From Duganella sp. 1411 (GTDB lineage Bacteria; Pseudomonadota; Gammaproteobacteria; Burkholderiales; Burkholderiaceae_D): a stretch of DNA of 57,732 nucleotides. Location: assembly GCF_017833525.1 (NCBI RefSeq), contig NZ_JAFICD010000012.1, forward strand, positions 1 through 57,732, written 5' to 3'. The notes below the pieces were generated by a model. That model saw nothing but the letters and a program-made list of their open reading frames with translations, searched no databases and was not told where the DNA came from. The position numbers and the translations under genes were made by a program. The number at the start of each line of letters is the position of its first letter. The stretch's first letter is position 1. Positions 10,994 through 20,011 of this stretch are shown one piece after another.

Positions 10994-13900
10994 ATGTCAC
11001 GTTTCGCGGCGCGTACGGCTCGGTTTTGCGGCTTGCTTCTGCTGGCGCTGTGTTCGCTCGCCCACGCGGCCCCGCTGAGCTTGCGCTTCGAACATCTGGG
11101 CGTCGAGCAGGGGCTGACGCAGGAGTCCATCACCCGCGTGCTCCAGGACCGCCAAGGCTATCTGTGGATCGGCACCCAGGCCGGCCTGAACCGCTTTGAC
11201 GGCTACCGCGTCACCGTGTTCAAGAACGACCCCGGCAATCCGCACAGCCTGCTGGACAATTATGTGCAGGCCTTGTACGAGGACGCCGCCGGCCGCTTGT
11301 GGGTCGGCAGCAAGGGCGGGCTGGACCGGTACGACCCGGCCACGGGCGGCTTCATCCACCAAACCATCAAGGCCGGCAACCTGGCGGTGATCCATATCAT
11401 CGGCGACGGCGGCGACGGCCTGTGGCTGGTCACCAGCGAGGGCCTGCTGCATCTTGACATCAAGAGCGGCCGGGTGCGCACGCTGCGGCACGCGCCGGCC
11501 GATCCGGACAGCATCTCCGACGACCGGGTCAACGCGGTGGTGCGCGACAAGTCCGGTAATCTGTGGATCGGCACGGCCAGCGGGCTGGAGATGCTGCCGC
11601 CGGGCGCCGCCAAATTCGTCCATCTGACGCCGCGCTCCGGCACGGCGCCGTCCAACAATATCACCGCGCTGTCGGTCGGGCCTGATGGCGTCGTCTGGGT
11701 CGGCGCCATGGCCGGCCTGCAGGCGTGGCGGGCGGACGGCGGCACGCCGCGGCGCCTGCCGTCAACGGCGTTCGGGGGCTTGGGCGATCAGCGCGTGAAC
11801 GTCCTGTTGCACGACAGCGGGGGCACCTTGTGGGTCGGCACGCACGAGGACGGACTGAAACGGCGCGATCCGGCCAGCGGCGAATTCCACAGCTACCGCT
11901 GGGATAGCCTGAACCGTCACGGCCTGAGCGACAACCAGATCACCGCGCTGTACCAGGACCGCACCGGCACCCTCTGGGTCGGCAACTGGTTCGCCGGCCT
12001 GGACTGGGTGGACCTGGACAGCGGCGGCTTCGAACGCTATTCCGAGTCGTCCGGGGTGCTGCCGGGCGTGAGCAACGGCAAGGTGCGCGCGATCAGCGGC
12101 GCCGGCGACAACAAGCTCTGGCTCGGTTCGTCCGAGGGCCTGACCCGGCTCGATGTGACCAAACGCACCGTCGAGGTCTGGCACCGCGACGAGCACGATC
12201 CCGCCAGCCTGCCGGGCGACACGGTGATCGCGCTGGCCACCGACCGCAAGGGGCGGCTGTGGGTCGGCACCTCGACCGGCCTGGCCCGGCGCGATCCGCT
12301 CACCGGCCGCTACACCCGGGTGCACTTCGACGCCGACACCAGTTCGCTGTCGGTCCAGCGCCTGATGGTCGACAAGGCCGGCGTCATCTGGGCCGGCACG
12401 CGCGCCGGCCTGCACCGCATCGATCCGGACACCGACGCCGTCACCACCTATCGCGCCGATCTCGACAATCCGGACAGCGTCGACGGCCGCGTGTACGCGC
12501 TGCTGGAGGACCGCCAGGGCATCTTGTGGATCGGCACGGAGAACGGCTTGAACCGCTTCGACCGCGCCACCGGAAAATTCCGCCACTACCGCCACGACCC
12601 CAACCAACCCGACAGCCTGAGCCACAAGCGGGTGCCGTTCATCTTCGAGGATAAAAAGGGCGTGCTGTGGGTCGGCACCGCCGCCGGCTTGTGCCAGGCC
12701 TTGCCGCAGGCGGACGGCGACCTGCGCTTTCGCTACTATCCGGGGCAGAACGGCGGCGCGGTCGACCCCATCGGCGCCATCCTCGACGACGACCAGGGCC
12801 GTCTATGGATCAGCACCACCGCCGGCATCTCGATGTTCAATCCGGACACCGGCGTGTTCAAGCAATACACCGCCAAGGACGGCCTGATCGACGGCTCCTA
12901 TTTCATCGGCTCGGCCTACAAGGGCCCGGACGGCACGCTGTACTTCGGCGGCCTGGCCGGCATGACCGCGTTCAAGCCGGCGGCCGTGCACGACAACACG
13001 CGTCCGCCGCAGATCGCCATCACCGACTTTTTCATTTTCAACGAATCGATCGTCAGCGACACGCCGCGCCCCGACGTGCTGCCGAAGGGATCGCTGGGCG
13101 GCGCCGGCACGCTGACCTTGAGCCATCGCGACGTCATGTTCTCGATCGAGTTCGCCGCCTTGCATTTCGCCGATCCGCAGCGCAACCGCTATGCCTACCA
13201 GCTCGAGGGTTTCGATCCGCAGTGGGTGGCGACCGACGCCGGCAAGCGCTTCGCCACCTATACCAACCTGGACCCCGGCCGCTACGTGTTCCGCGTGCGC
13301 GCCGCCAACAAGGACGGCGTCTGGAGTCCCGCGCCGGCGGAGCTGACGTTGATCATCACGCCGCCGTTCTGGAAGATGTGGTGGTTCCGGCTGCTGATGG
13401 TCGGCGTGGTGGTGGGCGCGGCGTACTTGCTGTTCCGCATACGCATCCGCATGCTGATGCGGCAAAAGCAGGCGCTGGAGGAGGAGGTGGGCAGCCGCAC
13501 GCGCGAGCTGGTGCTGCAGAAGGAATCGATCGAGCGCCAGAAGCACGAGGCCGAACTGCAGAAGGAAAGCGTGGAGTTGGCGCATCGCAATATCTCGCTG
13601 CTGTCCGATATCGGCCGCCGCATCACGGCCAACCTCGACAGCGAAGCGATCATGACCATGCTCTACCAGCAGGTGCACGCGCTGATGGACGCGAGCGTGT
13701 TCGGCATCGGCATTTACCGGCCCGAGCAGGAATTGATCGAGTATCCGTTCGCGATGGAGAACGGCAAGCGCTACACGCCGTACACGCGCAGCATGCTCGA
13801 GCCGAACCAGCTGGCGGTGTGGTGCATCAACCATGCGGAGGAAGTGTTCATCAACGACCTGGAGCAGGAGTACGGGCGCTACATCGCCAACCTGGCGCTG

Positions 13901-14905
13901 GTCTCCGGCGTCGACAACATGGGCACGCTCGAAGACGGGTCGCTGCCGACCGAGCCGCGGTCGCTGATCTACGTGCCGATCTCGGTCAACGGGCAGGTGC
14001 GCGGCGTCATCACCGTCCACAGCTACCGCGCGCACGCCTACCACCGCATCGATCTCGACATGTTGACCACGCTAGCCTCGTATGTGGCGGTGGCGTTCGC
14101 CAACGCCGATTCGTACCGGCAGTTGCAGGACACGCAGCAGCAACTGGTCGAGCGCGAAAAGCTGGCCGCGCTCGGATCGCTGGTGGCCGGCGTCGCGCAC
14201 GAGCTCAACACGCCGATCGGCAACAGCCTGGTGATCGCCAGCACGCTCGAGGACAAGACCGCCGATATCGAGCTGCGCCAGAACAGCAACGTGCTGCGCC
14301 GCTCCGATTTGACGCAATTCATCGAGGCCGCGCGCGAGGCGTCGACCTTGCTGATGCGCAGCCTGCGCAACGCCGCCGAGCTGGTCAACAGTTTCAAGCA
14401 GGTGGCGGTCGACCAGGCCAGCGCCAAGCGGCGCCATTTCAACCTGCACCAGGCCAGCCAGGAAATCGTCACGACGATGAAGAACCAGATCCGCAAGGCC
14501 GGCCACCAGGTCGATCTGGAGATGCCGGACGATATCGAGATGGACAGTTTCCCGGGGCCGTACGGCCAGGTCATCATCAACCTGATCAACAACGCCCTGC
14601 TGCACGCGTTCGACGGGCGCAGCGGCGGCGTGATCAGGCTGTGGGCGGTGCGGCTGGGGCCGGAGCGGGTGCGGATCGTGTTCCAGGATGACGGCGCCGG
14701 CATCGCCATCGAGCATCAGGCGCGCATCTTCGATCCGTTCTTCACGACCAAGCTGGGGCAGGGGGGCAACGGGCTGGGGTTGAGCATCACGTACAACATC
14801 GTGACGTCGCTGCTGGACGGCAGCATCCGGGTCGACAGCGTGGTCGGCGTCGGCACGCGGTTTACGATTGATCTGCCGCTCAAGGCCAGCCTGGCCGGGG
14901 ACTGA
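10994..14905 (+). CDS. beta-propeller sensor histidine kinase with GAF domain
   Basis: A 1303-residue membrane sensor kinase. After a signal peptide (LLLLALCSLAHA) come about 700 residues of Reg_prop repeats, each with a core like DRQGYLWIGTQAGLNRFD, forming periplasmic propellers; then a Y_Y_Y-type domain, one transmembrane helix (RLLMVGVVVGAAYLLF), a coiled linker, a GAF-like domain, and the kinase core. The phosphoacceptor is His 1069 in GVAHELNTPIG; N box NLINNALLHAF and G boxes DDGAGI and GGNGLGLSI are intact. There is no receiver or DNA-binding domain, unlike Bacteroides hybrid systems of similar front half, and no response regulator gene is adjacent. The start is the ATG with GGAG nine bases upstream. 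Confidence 0.85.
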   Translation: MSRFAARTARFCGLLLLALCSLAHAAPLSLRFEHLGVEQGLTQESITRVLQDRQGYLWIGTQAGLNRFDGYRVTVFKNDPGNPHSLLDNYVQALYEDAAGRLWVGSKGGLDRYDPATGGFIHQTIKAGNLAVIHIIGDGGDGLWLVTSEGLLHLDIKSGRVRTLRHAPADPDSISDDRVNAVVRDKSGNLWIGTASGLEMLPPGAAKFVHLTPRSGTAPSNNITALSVGPDGVVWVGAMAGLQAWRADGGTPRRLPSTAFGGLGDQRVNVLLHDSGGTLWVGTHEDGLKRRDPASGEFHSYRWDSLNRHGLSDNQITALYQDRTGTLWVGNWFAGLDWVDLDSGGFERYSESSGVLPGVSNGKVRAISGAGDNKLWLGSSEGLTRLDVTKRTVEVWHRDEHDPASLPGDTVIALATDRKGRLWVGTSTGLARRDPLTGRYTRVHFDADTSSLSVQRLMVDKAGVIWAGTRAGLHRIDPDTDAVTTYRADLDNPDSVDGRVYALLEDRQGILWIGTENGLNRFDRATGKFRHYRHDPNQPDSLSHKRVPFIFEDKKGVLWVGTAAGLCQALPQADGDLRFRYYPGQNGGAVDPIGAILDDDQGRLWISTTAGISMFNPDTGVFKQYTAKDGLIDGSYFIGSAYKGPDGTLYFGGLAGMTAFKPAAVHDNTRPPQIAITDFFIFNESIVSDTPRPDVLPKGSLGGAGTLTLSHRDVMFSIEFAALHFADPQRNRYAYQLEGFDPQWVATDAGKRFATYTNLDPGRYVFRVRAANKDGVWSPAPAELTLIITPPFWKMWWFRLLMVGVVVGAAYLLFRIRIRMLMRQKQALEEEVGSRTRELVLQKESIERQKHEAELQKESVELAHRNISLLSDIGRRITANLDSEAIMTMLYQQVHALMDASVFGIGIYRPEQELIEYPFAMENGKRYTPYTRSMLEPNQLAVWCINHAEEVFINDLEQEYGRYIANLALVSGVDNMGTLEDGSLPTEPRSLIYVPISVNGQVRGVITVHSYRAHAYHRIDLDMLTTLASYVAVAFANADSYRQLQDTQQQLVEREKLAALGSLVAGVAHELNTPIGNSLVIASTLEDKTADIELRQNSNVLRRSDLTQFIEAAREASTLLMRSLRNAAELVNSFKQVAVDQASAKRRHFNLHQASQEIVTTMKNQIRKAGHQVDLEMPDDIEMDSFPGPYGQVIINLINNALLHAFDGRSGGVIRLWAVRLGPERVRIVFQDDGAGIAIEHQARIFDPFFTTKLGQGGNGLGLSITYNIVTSLLDGSIRVDSVVGVGTRFTIDLPLKASLAGD

Positions 14906-14911
14906 GTAACG

Positions 14912-16576
14912 TTAGGGGCCGGACTGCGCGATGGTGGACAGGCCGCGCCGGGCCGGACCGACGGTGCCCATCACCTTGCCCCGTTTGGATGCGGACGCCC
15001 CGGCTGGCGCGGCGCGCCCCGCGTGATCGGCCAGCTTGAACACGCCCACCACGCGCGACAGGCTGTCCGACTGATGCTTCAGACTCTGCGCCGCCGCGGC
15101 GGCTTCTTCCACCAGCGCCGCATTCTGTTGCGTCACATTGTCCATCTGGCCGATGGCCTCGTTGATCTGCTCGATGCCGGTGCGCTGTTCGTTGCTGGCA
15201 TTGGTGATTTCGCCGATGATGGCCGAGACCCGCTGCACGCTGGCAACCACCTCGTTCATCGTCGCGCCGGCCAGATCGACCAGCTTGGCGCCGTTCTCCA
15301 CCTTGCCCACCGAATCCCCGATCAGGGTCTTGATCTCCTTTGCCGCCGCGGCCGAGCGTTGCGCCAGATTGCGCACTTCGGCGGCGACCACCGCGAAACC
15401 ACGACCTTGCTCGCCTGCGCGCGCCGCTTCCACCGCCGCGTTCAAGGCGAGGATGTTGGTCTGGAAGGCGATGCTGTCGATCACGCCGATGATGTCGACA
15501 ATTTTTCTCGACGATTCATTAATGGAGCCCATCGTATCGACCATTTGCGACATCACGTTGCCGCCTTCGCTGGCCACCGAGGAAGCGCAGCGGGCCAGCT
15601 CATGGGCGTGAGCGGCGTTGTCGGCGTTGTGCTTGACGGTGGCGGTTAACTCTTCCATCGAAGAGGCGGTCTCCTCCAGCGAGCTGGCTTGTTCTTCCGT
15701 GCGCGACGACAGGTCCAGATTGCCGGAGGCAATTTGGGCCGATGCCGTGGCGATCGTTTCGGTGCCGGCGCGGACTTGGCTGACAATATTGATCAGGCTC
15801 GTTTGCATCTGCTTGATCTGCACCATGAGGCTGGTCGTGTCGCCGTCGCGCACTTTCACCAGGGTGGACAGATCGCCCCCGGCAATGGCCTGCGCCGTGG
15901 CCGCCGCGTCCGCCGGCTCGCCGCCAAGAAGTTGGATGACCGAGCGGCTCAGCAAATGGCCGAGCAACAGGCCGACAACGGACATGACCGCAAGCGCTGT
16001 GTAACTGAGTACCTGGGCCTTGTTTGCTTGCACGAGCGTTGCGTTAGCCACCGCAGTGGCGGTCGCGGCAAAATCCTCGGATGCCTCCGCCAACAACTTG
16101 ACCGGCTCCCGATCCATCCCCGCCACGCGGGCGTCACCCTGGGTGTGGTCGAAGCCGCTGGCCTTGAACGCCTCCAAGCCTTCCCTGTATTTCCGTCCCA
16201 TCAGCGCGTGCGCCGCCGCAAACTTGCTGATGTACTCGTGGGCCTTTGGATCGCCGATGGTGTCGAGAAGTTGCTTGGTACCCAGCGCCACAAGCTGCTC
16301 GCTTTTCTCGAAGTCCGCCCAGTATTTCTCCAGTGCTTTGGAGTCCTTGCCCCGCAATAGCGTATTTTTCCAACCTTGAATCTGTTCTCTGAAAGCCAGG
16401 TTGATCGCATTGAGCTGCCGTTCATGCTGGACGGCGGCGGCTACATCGATGCGGAAGGTGTCGAGCGCGCCATTGAGCCGGCTGAAGCCGAGCATCGCTG
16501 CCGCACCCATCAATAGAACCAACAGCGTGATCGTCAGTGGCAGCTTTACACCCAGCCTCATCGTGTTCCAGTTCAT
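14912..16576 (-). CDS. methyl-accepting chemotaxis protein
   Basis: A 554-residue chemoreceptor. It has an N-terminal transmembrane helix (LPLTITLLVLLMGAAAML), a periplasmic four-helix-type ligand domain of about 160 residues, a second helix near residue 190 (LSYTALAVMSVVGLLLG), HAMP, and the conserved hairpin tip reading EQGRGFAVVAAEVRNLAQRS. The start MNWNTM is preceded by AAGGA; an ATG eight codons upstream is less likely. It converges with the sensor-kinase gene, six bases apart. The 296 bp upstream (16577-16872) are AT-rich and hold no gene I can support. It is more distant in sequence from the three tandem receptors at 20012-25554. Confidence 0.9.
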   Translation of the reverse strand: MNWNTMRLGVKLPLTITLLVLLMGAAAMLGFSRLNGALDTFRIDVAAAVQHERQLNAINLAFREQIQGWKNTLLRGKDSKALEKYWADFEKSEQLVALGTKQLLDTIGDPKAHEYISKFAAAHALMGRKYREGLEAFKASGFDHTQGDARVAGMDREPVKLLAEASEDFAATATAVANATLVQANKAQVLSYTALAVMSVVGLLLGHLLSRSVIQLLGGEPADAAATAQAIAGGDLSTLVKVRDGDTTSLMVQIKQMQTSLINIVSQVRAGTETIATASAQIASGNLDLSSRTEEQASSLEETASSMEELTATVKHNADNAAHAHELARCASSVASEGGNVMSQMVDTMGSINESSRKIVDIIGVIDSIAFQTNILALNAAVEAARAGEQGRGFAVVAAEVRNLAQRSAAAAKEIKTLIGDSVGKVENGAKLVDLAGATMNEVVASVQRVSAIIGEITNASNEQRTGIEQINEAIGQMDNVTQQNAALVEEAAAAAQSLKHQSDSLSRVVGVFKLADHAGRAAPAGASASKRGKVMGTVGPARRGLSTIAQSGP

Positions 16577-16872
16577 CTGTTTTTCCTTGCCTAATTGCAA
16601 CTGCCCATGGCTGTTCTGTCCCGGGTAATGTTGCGTTTCGGAATGCCCAAGTTATTATTGCAGATAATTTGAACAACGAAAGTTAAACTTGATTAATTTA
16701 GTTGTAATTGAGAAAAACTTGAGCGCGCGGGAGCGGCGGCCGCGCGCGGCGGGGCGGCGCCGGCCGGGAACCGGAGCAGGCGATGGCTTGGCAGGGGGAA
16801 ATCGAAGGGAGAACAACAGGGGCGGATGAGCGGACTTGGCCCGCCAATCCGCCCGGATCAGGTCATTACGGG

Positions 16873-17214
16873 CTAGACGCCCCAGATGATGCTCTCGTTT
16901 TCCTGCTTGGCCGAGCGCAGCATCTCCAGCAGCGGGTAGGCGCGCGCGTGGAAACCCACGCGCTGCATGACGGCATGTTCCACCGTCTCGTTTTCTTCCT
17001 TCTCGTGCGCGTGGACGTCGTGCTCGACATCGTTTTCAGGATGGAGTTTGCTTTCGGCCACTTCGTGCTCGAGCACCGACAGCGCCTGCTCCGCCTCGGC
17101 GGCGGTGATCACGCCGCGCGTGGGATTTTTATGCAGCAGGTCGAGGATGCGCTGGGCGTGCTCCTGATACATCAGGACTTCAGGGCTGGATTTGGATTTG
17201 AAGGCAATTAACAT
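16873..17214 (-). CDS. DUF1840 domain protein
   Basis: A 113-residue soluble protein starting MLIAFKSKSSPEVLMYQEHA, the characteristic opening of DUF1840, then GVITAAEAEQAL and an acidic, His-rich middle (HDVHAHEKEE). The family is found mainly in Betaproteobacteria and has no known function. A longer open frame upstream is not needed because the conserved start aligns with this ATG. It stands alone, 175 bp from the next gene. Confidence 0.8.
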   Translation of the reverse strand: MLIAFKSKSSPEVLMYQEHAQRILDLLHKNPTRGVITAAEAEQALSVLEHEVAESKLHPENDVEHDVHAHEKEENETVEHAVMQRVGFHARAYPLLEMLRSAKQENESIIWGV

Positions 17215-17389
17215 GATGCGCTTTCTTAGTATTATTGATGAAAAGGTCCTACGGTGCGCCGAATGACCAGGCAGCGGCGTGCCGTTGCTGTTCACATTAG
17301 GTTGTCGGGGAAACTTTACAAGATACGAACTCAGCTGTATGGACGGTATCGCACATCAGTTAAGCATCTTTTAAGCCAGCCCCCCGAAT

Positions 17390-17896
17390 TCAGATCAGTT
17401 TGAAGGAGCTGAACCAGGTTTCCACCGTGTCCCGCACGATGTTTTTCTCGCGGCCCATGACGATCACCTGATAAACGCGTTTATCTTTGGCAATAAAACG
17501 CCCGATCAGCAGCATGGGCTCGCCATTCCGGTTCCCCTTCGCCTCGACATCGAGCACGGTTTGCGCGCCGCTCGCCGACGCCGCGCTCTTGGTCACGGTG
17601 GCGGCGATGTTGTTGACCAGCGCCGTCTTCATCGCCTCGAGCGCGGCCGGCGCGCGGGCCGCGTCGGCCAGCTGCGCGCTGCCGACCGCGAACACCACGC
17701 CGTCGACCTCGGCCGCCGTCATCGTCATGTTCACGTCCAGCTCGCCGAGCTTGATGGCGCGCGTCTGGCTGGCCGGCTTGGCGGGGAACAGCACGGCGTA
17801 CGGCGCGTCGTTGGCGCGGTAGTCGCGCCAGTCGTATTGGGGACTGCAGGCGGACAGCGCGGCCGCCATCAGCAACGCCAGCGTGAACTTTTTCAT
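17390..17896 (-). CDS. putative lipoprotein, function unknown
   Basis: A 168-residue protein with a lipoprotein signal peptide (lipobox LSAC, Cys 17), then a small alpha/beta domain (YAVLFPAKPASQTRAIKLGE; later KDKRVYQVIVMGREKN and a closing TWFSSFKLI). I recognise no named family. The ATG overlaps the stop of the M1 peptidase gene as ATGA, so it is translated from the same message and may act beside that envelope enzyme. Confidence 0.75.
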   Translation of the reverse strand: MKKFTLALLMAAALSACSPQYDWRDYRANDAPYAVLFPAKPASQTRAIKLGELDVNMTMTAAEVDGVVFAVGSAQLADAARAPAALEAMKTALVNNIAATVTKSAASASGAQTVLDVEAKGNRNGEPMLLIGRFIAKDKRVYQVIVMGREKNIVRDTVETWFSSFKLI

Positions 17897-19641
17897 GGTG
17901 CCTTCGCTTTCTTCTTTTTACGTTCGTCGTCGTCGCGTTTCCACTCGTCGATATGGGCTTGCTGGCGCAGCACGCGGGAGCCCGGATCGATAGTATAGAG
18001 CGCGTTGGCCGGCAAGGTCAGTTCGCCGCGGCCGCCGCTCATCGGCAACTGGACGATGCGCTCGCCCTGGTCGTCCAGGATGCGCACCTCCAGCGGCATC
18101 GGGAACGGGCCGCCATCCTTCAGCTTCCAGCTCAGCCGCAGCGTGTCGCCGTCGCGCGCCTCGACCAGCTCGGGCAGGGCCGCGTGGTACAGATAGGCGT
18201 CGAAGAACCAGTTCAGGTCGCGGCCGGCCATCTGGTTGACGATGGCGATGAACTCCCTGGTGCTGCTCCAGCGCGGCTGGAAGTTGCCGGGAGCCGGCGT
18301 GTCGGTGCCGTAGACCATGCGGCGCGTGGCGCGGAAGAAGGCGTCGTCGCCGATCAGGTTGCGCAAGGTGTGCAGGATCAGCGATCCCTTGGTGTAGATG
18401 TCGTTGCCGGGGCCGCCGCGCTCGTCGTCGTAGACGTCCTCGATGCGCTGCGGCTTGCCGCTGACCACCGGCGCCTTGTTGAGCAGCGACTTGCGGTGGT
18501 TGAACAGCTCCGCCTGGAATTCCCTGTCGCCGCGCAGCCATTGCAGGTACAGCGGCTGCATGTAGCTGCCGAAGCCCTCGTGCAGCCACATGTCGTCCCA
18601 GTCGGCGTTGGTCATCTGGTTGCCGAACCATTCGTGCGACAGCTCATGGTGCAACAGCCAGTCGTAACCGTAGGGCGATTTCAGGTAGCCGTTGCCGTAG
18701 GCGTTGATGGTCTGGTGTTCCATGCCCAGGTGCGGGGTTTCGACGACGCCCATTTTCTCGTCGCCGAACGGGTAGGGGCCGATGCGGCGCTCGAAGAAAT
18801 CGAGCATCGGCGCGAATTCGCCGAACAAGCCCCTGGCCTGGCGCTCGTGGCCCTTCAGGTACCACAGCCGTAGCGGGATCGTGTTGCCGTAGCGGCTGGC
18901 GTAGTCGCCGGACAGCAGCTCGTACGGCCCGATGTTGAGCGCCACGCCGTAGGTGCTGGGATGTTTCGCGCGCCAGTGGTAGGTGCGCCAGCCGTCCCGC
19001 TCGTCCATGCCGAGCGCTACGCCGTTTCCGGCCACCACCAGCGGCGCCGGCACGCTGATGTGAAGGTCGATCAGTGTGGGCTTGCCCATCGGATGGTCGA
19101 TGCAGGGCCAGAACAGGTCGCAGCCTTCGCCTTCGACGGTGGTGGCGATCCACGGTTGGCCGTCCTCGGTGTGGCTCCAGACGAAGGCGCCATCCCACGG
19201 CGCGCGCTTGGCCACGTGCGGCACGCCGTGATAGCGGATGCGCACGGTGGCGCGGGCGCCGGCCGGCAGCGGTGACGGCAAGGTCAGGTAAAGGCGGCCG
19301 TCGGGGTTGCTGATCGCCGACGGCGCCAGCGCCACGCCGTCGACGCTGGCGCCGTCGAGCGGCAGGTTGCGATCGAGTTCGACGGCGATGCGGGCCAGCG
19401 GCGCCGGGGTGTCGCCGTTCACGAGGAAGGTCAGCGAGGCGTCGCCGCGGATGCTGCGCGTGGCCGGATCGACGCGCAGCGCCAGGTCGGCCTTTTCAAA
19501 CGTGACCGCAAGTTGCTCCGGCGCGCGCGGGGCGCCGGAGTTGGCGGTGAAGTCGGTCAGCGGAAGCTGGGTGCTGGCGCAGCCGGCCAGCAGCGCGCCG
19601 GCGGCGAGGCGGGCGGCGAAATACAGGGGCGGGCGTGTCAT
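17893..19641 (-). CDS. M1-family zinc aminopeptidase, lipoprotein
   Basis: A 582-residue metallopeptidase of the aminopeptidase N type. The zinc site is HELSH (332-336) with Glu 355 in WLHEGF, spaced by 18 residues as the family requires; the exopeptidase motif appears as LGMEHQTIN. The chosen start gives a lipoprotein signal (AAGALLAGC), so the enzyme is probably anchored in the periplasm. An upstream in-frame start at 19725 would bury the signal peptide. It would trim N-terminal residues from peptides. It is first in a two-gene unit. Confidence 0.88.
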   Translation of the reverse strand: MTRPPLYFAARLAAGALLAGCASTQLPLTDFTANSGAPRAPEQLAVTFEKADLALRVDPATRSIRGDASLTFLVNGDTPAPLARIAVELDRNLPLDGASVDGVALAPSAISNPDGRLYLTLPSPLPAGARATVRIRYHGVPHVAKRAPWDGAFVWSHTEDGQPWIATTVEGEGCDLFWPCIDHPMGKPTLIDLHISVPAPLVVAGNGVALGMDERDGWRTYHWRAKHPSTYGVALNIGPYELLSGDYASRYGNTIPLRLWYLKGHERQARGLFGEFAPMLDFFERRIGPYPFGDEKMGVVETPHLGMEHQTINAYGNGYLKSPYGYDWLLHHELSHEWFGNQMTNADWDDMWLHEGFGSYMQPLYLQWLRGDREFQAELFNHRKSLLNKAPVVSGKPQRIEDVYDDERGGPGNDIYTKGSLILHTLRNLIGDDAFFRATRRMVYGTDTPAPGNFQPRWSSTREFIAIVNQMAGRDLNWFFDAYLYHAALPELVEARDGDTLRLSWKLKDGGPFPMPLEVRILDDQGERIVQLPMSGGRGELTLPANALYTIDPGSRVLRQQAHIDEWKRDDDERKKKKAKAP

Positions 19642-20011
19642 GGGAATTCGGAGCGGTTGATGTTGATCAAGCAATATAGCAGTAAGCGCTACCAATAGTC
19701 CCCGACTGTTGGTTGGCAGCCTCATCTTCAGCGAAAAGTTGTCGGAAAGTGCGTGCTGCGTCTTTTTTTTGGCGCCTGCCGAGAAGCTTTCTTGTTACTA
19801 TCCGGAAAACACATATCGCAGTGTTGGACCGTTAAGGTTCTTTCCATCTCGCGCCGCGTCCCCCGACCCCTGGGACGGCGTCGTTTTCCCCGCGCCCCGA
19901 TTCCTGCCGCTTGCCGCGCAAGCATTGTCGTCCCGCCTGTCCGGCGCGCCGGCGAGCGCTTGCTTACTACAGCGTACGAGTTGCCCTGGCCACTCGGAAA
20001 TGGAATAGATC
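19642..20011. other. intergenic region between M1 peptidase and the first tandem chemoreceptor
   Basis: 370 bp that must hold divergent promoters for the peptidase and chemoreceptor genes. I found no convincing sigma-28 (flagellar) promoter, RNA gene or coding frame. Confidence 0.5.

Noticed and set aside
8653..11133. 826-codon minus-strand frame across smoS and the porin gene
   Set aside because: Spans two clearly coding plus-strand genes and a terminator; low-complexity translation.
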